DNA from: Hydrangea macrophylla
Taxonomy: Eukaryota; Streptophyta; Magnoliopsida; Cornales; Hydrangeaceae
Assembly (NCBI GenBank): GCA_033977485.1
Contig: CM066983.1
Coordinates: 113,126,605 to 113,190,604 of the forward strand
Direction: 5' to 3'
DNA: 64,000 bases
The notes beneath the pieces were generated by a model. The model had not been told where the DNA came from. It searched no databases and saw only the letters and a list, made by a program, of their open reading frames with translations. Shown here piece by piece: positions 58,369 through 64,000 of the stretch (positions are counted from its first letter, which is position 1; the number at the start of each line of letters is the position of its first letter). A program made the position numbers and the translations under genes.

Positions 58369-59724
58369 GTTATTTTTATTATTATTATTGTTATTTCTGT
58401 TGGTGATTATTATTCCAGTTAATACCATGTTTTAACATGTAGTATTACGAGCTTAGAGGCTGTACTATATTTCAAGAATAGCATTTGTTTAATTAACTTG
58501 TACCTCATTCATTTCACATGATACACCTCACGTAGGAGTCGGTGTCGTAGCGTCAAGTCGACGTGTACGGGTATCGAGTCGGACGGTCGCGGAGACCAAG
58601 TCCGTATGCATTTGGAAATATGTGTAGTCCACCGCAGAGGTCCGAAAGTTGATACGTAGTGAGTCGGTACTATAAAATGGAATTATAGGATCGCATGTCA
58701 GCGATGATTGCTAGTATGGCCACGGAGAGGCAAACACTATAGCAAAGTAACCATGTTGATAAGAACAAATCGAAAAATGAATAAACACGGTTAGCCTGTA
58801 AGGCGAGATTACTGTTGCGGTCGCGACGACCAACGATAGTAAAGTAACCGTTTCGCAAATCGGTGACAGTATTCATAAGGCAAGGTCCCGGGGACCTAGA
58901 GTACTTGGTTAGCTTGTAAAGCGAGATTACTACTTTAGCCACGGAGAGGCAAACAACGATAGTAAAGTAACCATAGCTCGACCCACTGGACGAGTCACTC
59001 TAAGCCAACGACGTTACACCGGTAATGTAACAAAGTCAAGTAAGTCAATGTCAAGTTGAGGGAACTCGAATATATCGACGATGCATAGTTCACGCACGGT
59101 CTCATTATCATTCATTCAGCAGTCATAACTATTTGCTATGTACTTTCGGATACATATTTTATATTAGGAGTGTTCGGTTAGGACCCTCATTTAGCTTTTA
59201 TTAAAGCTAATGGCATACTACGCTCTGGACATTCCCACGTCTAGGCTTTAGAGGATATGACGACCCGGAGGAGCACTACTCAGAAGGAGCCTATGAAGAG
59301 GAAGCTTTCGAAGGGGAAGCCTACAACGATGAAGGTTACGGTTACGCTAGTTAGAGGCTCGAATCGACTTTAAGATAGAGGACTTAGTTGTCCTTTATAG
59401 ATTTTTGTCCAGTCATACTAAGTTGTATATTGGCGTCACACGGCTTACTTTAACGATCTTACACTTTCTTTTGTCCTTACATGTAAAGTTGTAAACAGCG
59501 TCCAGCGCCTTATTCTCTTTCGTTATTTTATCTTTTGAAACCTCAAACTCTGATGTATCAGTTAGTAACCTTTTGATGTATATATTTAGTTTATGCTTCC
59601 ACTTAAGTGATTCTTTTATTATCCAGTGTGTTGTGGACAACTAGTTAATGTAACTAGTCATGGCTTACGGACCCAGAAAGGAAAATTTTATTTCCTTCTG
59701 ATTTCTGCTACTCCAGGCGTGACA
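56861..59724 (+). repeat. E4 3' LTR (2864 bp)
   Basis: TGTAATACCTATAAC to AGGCGTGACA. Similar throughout to 48020-50893, but lacks most of the TTG part of the microsatellite (here 58322-58390). TATA box at 57537-57547. Confidence 0.9.
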
Positions 59725-59835
59725 GAAATTCAACTTAGGATGTGATTTAGTGAAATTTCACTTAGGATGTGATATCTTAAGTGAAATTTCACTTCGGATA
59801 TGATACCTTAAGAGAAATTTCACTGAATTTTATCT
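59725..59835. repeat. GTGAAATTTCAC repeat, right piece
   Basis: Three to four units (TTAGGATGTGATATCTTAAG, then TGAAATTTCAC) continue the host repeat beyond E4. Confidence 0.8.
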
Positions 59836-60394
59836 ATATCAAGTGAAATTTCAAACCATCAATAACAATTTTACTATCGAAACCCCGACAGATCAAATCC
59901 AAAATCAAATAAATCAAAGTTAGGGGGAGACTGAGATTTCCCTTAATTGGTCCAAACTCCCCTTACTTAATGGGTCAAATCCAAAAAAATGTGCTGCCAA
60001 GGAAGTCTCCGGCGACAAGTACCGCGATGGTCCCGGTGGTGATGGCGCGTGATAGTAGTGGTGGTGGTGGTTGTGCGAAGGTAGAGGCAGTGATGGCTCT
60101 GAGAAAATGGTAATCACAGCTCGTGATGTTGGTGGTGGTGTTTGCGATGTTGGTGGTGGTTGCTCCATGTGTTGCACAATGGTGGTGGTTGCAGCTTACC
60201 GAAGGTGGTGGTAGCTGCTCGTTGACTATGGTAGATGGCAGAGAGTAAAAGGTAGAGAGAGAAGATCGAAGATAGAGGTGGTGGAGGTTGATCTTCAAAT
60301 GTGGTGGCGGCAGCTATACCAGTGGTTGGTGGCGGTGACAGTGGCCGCTTGGTGGTAGTGACGATGGAAGCTTGGTGGTGGATCGGTGGTGGCT

Positions 60395-60442
<48 letters not shown>

Positions 60443-60718
60443 AAAAGAAAATGTGGGAGACTAGGGTTTGGGGGTATTTTTGGGAGATAAAATGCAAGTG
60501 TGTCCTTGAGGATGAAATTTGGTGGTGGCGGTAGCTTACGGTAGCTGGCGAAGGTGGTGGTGGCTGCTCGTTGACAATGGTTGATGGTGGAGAAAGAAAG
60601 GTAGAAAGAGAGAAGATAGACGACAGATCGAGGTGGTTGAGGTTGATCTCCAAATGTGGCGGCGGTGGCGGTTTGGTGGTGGTGAAGGCAGCAGCTTGGT
60701 GGTGGATCGGTGGTGGCT

Positions 60719-60750
<32 letters not shown>

Positions 60751-60950
60751 AGAGACTAGGGTTTGAGTGTATTTTGGGGCGATAAAATGCAAGTATGTCC
60801 TTGAGGATGAAATTCAAAATATTAGAGACTTTAGGAGGGAAGGTTTTTTAGAGTGGGTGTTATTGTGGGAGTTTTTGTTTATGTCTTGTTCTTTAAATCA
60901 AATATACCCAACCTTAAGGACCTTAGACCAAACCTCCCATTGATCAATAA
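59836..60950. repeat. GGTGG- and GA-rich block with internal duplication
   Basis: Two diverged copies of a ~300-345-bp unit, about 60195-60530 and 60531-60815. Each runs GAAGGTGGTGG, GCTCGTTGAC, GTTGATCTYCAAATGTGG, GGTGGTGGATCGGTGGTGGC, then a (GA)n tract (60400-60440; 60722-60748), GACTAGGGTTTG, and ATGCAAGT then TGTCCTTGAGGATGAAAT. Frames on both strands here are simple repeats, not proteins. It mirrors the CCACC/CT block at 18801-19440. Confidence 0.6.
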
Positions 60951-60956
60951 AATTAA

Positions 60957-61441
60957 CACTTGTTTGGATTGAGAGAAATTGAGAGAAGAGAAGAGCAAGA
61001 GTGCCACTTTCTCTAGTTATCTCGTTTGGTAATTTAAGTGGGGAGAGAAGAGAAGAGAAATGGAGAGAAAGTAGGGAGAAAGTGGAGAGAAAATAGTCTC
61101 ACTTTTATTTTTCTCCAAATCGGAGAGATTCCGGAGAGAAAAGAAGAGATACTTTATTAAGTAATGTGTAAAACACCAATACGCCCCAATACATTATTAT
61201 TTCATCTAACATGTATCCCTAATAGAGGATAAAAAAGTAAATTGGGTATAAGTACTTTTTTTATTTTCTCTTATGAAAGTTAACCAAACGAGAAAAAGTT
61301 ATGTTTCTCTTCTTTTCTCTTCTATCATCTATTGTCTATCCAAACATGATGGAAAAAACTCAACTTTCTCTTCTCTTATCTTATATTATCTTGATAAGTT
61401 TCTTTTCTCTTCTCTCCACTTCTCTCAATCCAAATGAAGTG
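60957..61441. mobile_element. Tourist-like (PIF/Harbinger) MITE with TAA TSD
   Basis: Left end CACTTGTTTGGATTGAGAGA and right end TCTCTCAATCCAAATGAAGTG (shown in part) are inverted repeats of about 35 bases, rich in GAGAGAAGAGAA. Flanking TAA at 60954-60956 and 61442-61444 is the 3-bp duplication usual for this group. A further copy of the right end follows at about 61460-61491 (TTCTCTCCACTTCTCTTAAT), so the right end was duplicated. Confidence 0.75.
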
Positions 61442-61499
61442 TAAGTCTCTTACAAAAAAATTCTCTCCACTTCTCTTAATGCAAACGAAGTGTAAGTCT

Positions 61500-62600
61500 C
61501 TTTCTTTAAAAAAAAATAAAAAAAAATACAATAATATTGTCTCTTATATTTGTTTGTACGATGGTTTCTTTCATTTGTTGTTGGTTCTAACGTTCATAGC
61601 TTCCCCACCGTCTTAAATGCCTATAATAATCCAACACGTGGGAACACACTTTTGTAGCTTTGACTTTTTTTCCCCTTAAGCTTATGCTCTCTCTCTTTCT
61701 CTCTCTCATGACTAAAATTAGTGAGGTAAAAGTGCACTCTTATTAGGATAAACACCTTGTTAACACTAAGTAATTCTTTATGATTCAAAAGATCGGCTTG
61801 GAAGAGACAGTACAACAGCACATGCATGTTTGATTATAGTTTAATCATGCAAATAATTTAGTGTTTCCACATCAATAATTAAGGGGAAAGTGAGCATATA
61901 TAATATTTCATTATTTTGTGTAGTACTAATTTAACTCCCCTTTTCTTCCTTATTTAATGCTCGGATATATTTCATTTGCTTCGGATGTCACCTGTGTTTC
62001 TTTCTCAGGGCGTTATCTGGTACTGTCTTGTTTAAGATACTAATTTAGCCACATGCTCAATTAATGATGGATTGACCAATTTAATTGATGAAGGAATGTG
62101 ACGTTGCAGCTGAATGGCAATGGGCTGATATTGGGCCGGATTGGCCTAAACTTTTGTTAATAATTCATGGGCTTGGGTCCAGATGTAGATAGCCCTTTTC
62201 TCTGCCGAAGCCCTAGGGGCCTATTTGTATGGACGGCCGTTTGCTATTCACTTGATCAGACCAAACCCGATCAGAAAAGGCAAAGGCACATATGTAACTG
62301 TATATGAGGCTGCTTAATGTTGATTTTCAGAAAGAACCAGTTAGAGAAAGAGAACTGAGTTGTTTTTTTTTTTGGCTAGTATCAAATTTGTCCTCGAGCT
62401 ATTTTACATTTTGAACCCAACTTTCAAATTTTCAATGAAACCAAATTACAAGTAATTACTTTCGGTCCAAAATTCTACTCAGTTTGTAAATTTTAATTAA
62501 TTTAGATTCCATATCATTTTGAGCGTATCACCAACGTTAGACAAATGATAACAAACACACCCCGGCCCCTCCTACACAAATACAACTGCCTAGAACACAC
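61500..62600. other. Upstream region of the RING-H2 gene
   Basis: No gene or bounded repeat seen. It should hold the promoter of the gene at 62723, but I could not pick a convincing TATA box. Confidence 0.4.
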
Positions 62601-62639
62601 ATGACCACGAACAAACCTCCCGGCCAATTCACCCTACCC

Positions 62640-62712
62640 TACCCATTCCCAAATCTCTCTCCCTCTCTCTCCCTCTCTCTCTCACATACACACACACACA
62701 CACACACGGAAA
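62640..62712 (+). repeat. CT then CA microsatellite in the RING-H2 5' leader
   Basis: (CT)n-rich 62657-62684 followed by (CA)n 62690-62706, ending about 15 bases before the start codon. CT tracts are common in plant 5' leaders. An ATG at 62601 opens a frame that overlaps the main start out of frame (to 62834); it would act as an upstream ORF only if transcription starts before it. Confidence 0.7.
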
Positions 62713-62722
62713 AAACACACAC

Positions 62723-63172
62723 ATGGATGATGAAGATCAACACCATCGTTCCCAAGCGGGGCTCCTATTCGTTGGCATTCTCGGGATCCTCGCGGGAGCT
62801 ATTATCGTGGCAACATTCCATTGCATATTCCTAAATTGGTGCAATGCTCAGAGGCAAATAGCGAACCCAACAACACATGACAATAGAATTGCTCGGTTCA
62901 CTGACCAAGAGAATGAGATTCCAAGCACTTCCAACTCAACGGTTCAACTAATCACTATACATACGTTTAATAAAAGGTGTAACGAAGAGACATGTAGTGT
63001 GTGTCTGTGTGAGTTTAGTGAGGGTGAGGAGGTGCGTGTTTTGCCTGAATGCGCGCACTCATTTCACGCGCCTTGTATTAACATGTGGTTATACTCGCAC
63101 TCAAATTGTCCGCTGTGTCGCGCTAATGCTGCACCTCCATGGCCGCACGTGGTGGTTTCTTTGCCGGAGTGA
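62723..63172 (+). CDS. ATL-type RING-H2 E3 ubiquitin ligase
   Basis: Intronless gene of 149 codons, the only intact host gene in the window. A hydrophobic segment at about residues 13-37 ([19 protein letters not shown]) is a membrane anchor near the N-terminus. The RING-H2 finger at about residues 90-132 reads [25 protein letters not shown], then CPLC. Its spacing C-X2-C-X15-C-X1-H-X2-H-X2-C-X10-C-X2-C is the ATL form, which binds two zinc ions and recruits an E2 enzyme to ubiquitinate targets. The usual GLD motif between membrane segment and RING is not evident. The protein is shorter than many ATLs. Start chosen at ATG 62723 because it precedes the anchor directly; stop TGA at 63170-63172. 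Target and exact ATL number unknown. Confidence 0.9.
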   Translation: MDDEDQHHRSQAGLLFVGILGILAGAIIVATFHCIFLNWCNAQRQIANPTTHDNRIARFTDQENEIPSTSNSTVQLITIHTFNKRCNEETCSVCLCEFSEGEEVRVLPECAHSFHAPCINMWLYSHSNCPLCRANAAPPWPHVVVSLPE

Positions 63173-64000
63173 TCCGGTGGTGGTGCATGTCTTTGGTGTT
63201 TGAAACTTTGGATGATGATCATGTGTCGACTGTTTAGTGTATATACACATGCATCTATGACTTTGATATAAAGTACATTACGTATGGTTTGTGATTGTTA
63301 ATTTGTTGGGTTAAAACACATTGTTAATTTTCAATTTATCCTCCATGCCTTAAAAATTGACGCTTATAACCCATGTTGTGATTTCTAGACGTCTATTTTT
63401 TTTTTTTTTTTGGATTCATTTCAATTTTTTCACTCCGCTGTTTTGATGAAAACCGACCGAACCTATCATATTTAGTCTGTTATGATTTCATTCTAGCTAA
63501 TTTGGGGTGTCACAAACGCCGATTGGACCGAATCAACCGATCGAAACCATAACAAAATAAATATATTTTATGCAGTAGTTAGACTCATTTTCACTTTACA
63601 CATATAGTTCAAAAGTTGACATTTAATCCTGTATGGTTGTAACTGAAATGAAGAGTATATTCTAGGAAGCACCAATGCTGGTGCGGGGATTCGGGTGCGG
63701 AGAATTCACCAATTTTCTAAAAAGTAAGAGTGCGGGTGCGGCGGGAATACCTGTATAAAATATATAAAAATATATATATTTATGTAATACTATAATAGTA
63801 TATATTAATATATATATATATATATAGATTATAGAAAAATTTAGTGAAAAATCCTATTATACCAATGTTTGTTGTAATAGACCCACCAATTGGTACTCCA
63901 TAATAATAGGCCCTATAATTGTAATTGTTGTTAGAGATTAGTCCAAAATCCCAAATTAGTGATAGATAATTTAACCATTTTACCCTTAAATGATATATAT
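63173..64000. other. 3' flank of the RING-H2 gene and end of window
   Basis: AT-rich. GGTGCGGGGATTCGGGTGCGG and AGTGCGGGTGCGGCGGG near 63678-63750 may be the edge of a hAT-like MITE cut off by the window end. A (TA)n tract lies at 63812-63828. Confidence 0.4.

Noticed and set aside
60114..60817. Several His-, Pro- or Ser-rich frames on both strands
   Set aside because: They come from GGTGG triplets and GA tracts in a duplicated low-complexity block; composition alone explains them.

Overview
This window looks like nuclear DNA of a flowering plant, probably a dicot, though I cannot name the species. It is AT-rich and consists mostly of nested plant LTR retrotransposons, MITEs, SINE-like sequence and long microsatellites. 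The only host gene I can support is a small intronless RING-H2 (ATL-type) E3 ubiquitin ligase at 62723-63172, near the right edge.

Layout. 1-6237 is gene-free. It holds a ~200-bp tandem array, a Mutator-like element with a 9-bp target-site duplication (TSD), and two hAT-type MITEs with 8-bp TSDs. 6238-14894 is Ty3 element E1 of the Tat type, with TSD GTATT and LTRs about 99% identical. 14895-19817 holds a LINE tail, a long-TIR Mutator-like element, a SINE with a 16-bp TSD, and a pair of palindromic MITEs. 19818-44918 is an older Tat-type element, E2 (TSD ATATC), stretched to 25 kb by insertions: chromovirus E3 (20298-30045, minus strand, TSD GCCAC) lies in its 5' LTR, and two coding-free elements, N3 (31786-34068) and N2 (35668-38103), lie in its gag and pol. 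A third such element, N1 (27298-28640), sits inside an E3 LTR. 44944-47996 is a 3-kb solo LTR (S1, TSD GGATG). 48020-59724 is chromovirus E4 (TSD GAAAT), which has an extra acidic ORF before gag. 59730-60950 holds GGTGG/GA-rich repeats, 60957-61441 a Tourist-like MITE, and the RING-H2 gene follows.

How the parts fit. E2, S1 and E4 all landed in one short host repeat built on GTGAAATTTCAC, pieces of which survive at 19441-19515, 44919-44943, 47997-48019 and 59725-59835. The two Tat elements carry gag, protease, RT, RNase H, an additional RNase H, integrase and a spliced antisense ORF before the 3' LTR. The two chromoviruses end in a chromodomain. All are disabled by stops and frameshifts; in E2, E3 and E4 most stops are readable as C-to-T (deamination) changes of Gln or Trp codons.

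Most interesting: N1, N2 and N3 look like one family of protein-free elements with TG...CA ends, exact 5-bp TSDs, shared internal boxes and arrays of short self-complementary motifs. N3 also contains a near-perfect 624-bp inverted repeat. Coordinates of element ends were read directly from the sequence; lineage names rest on recognised protein motifs, not on database searches.
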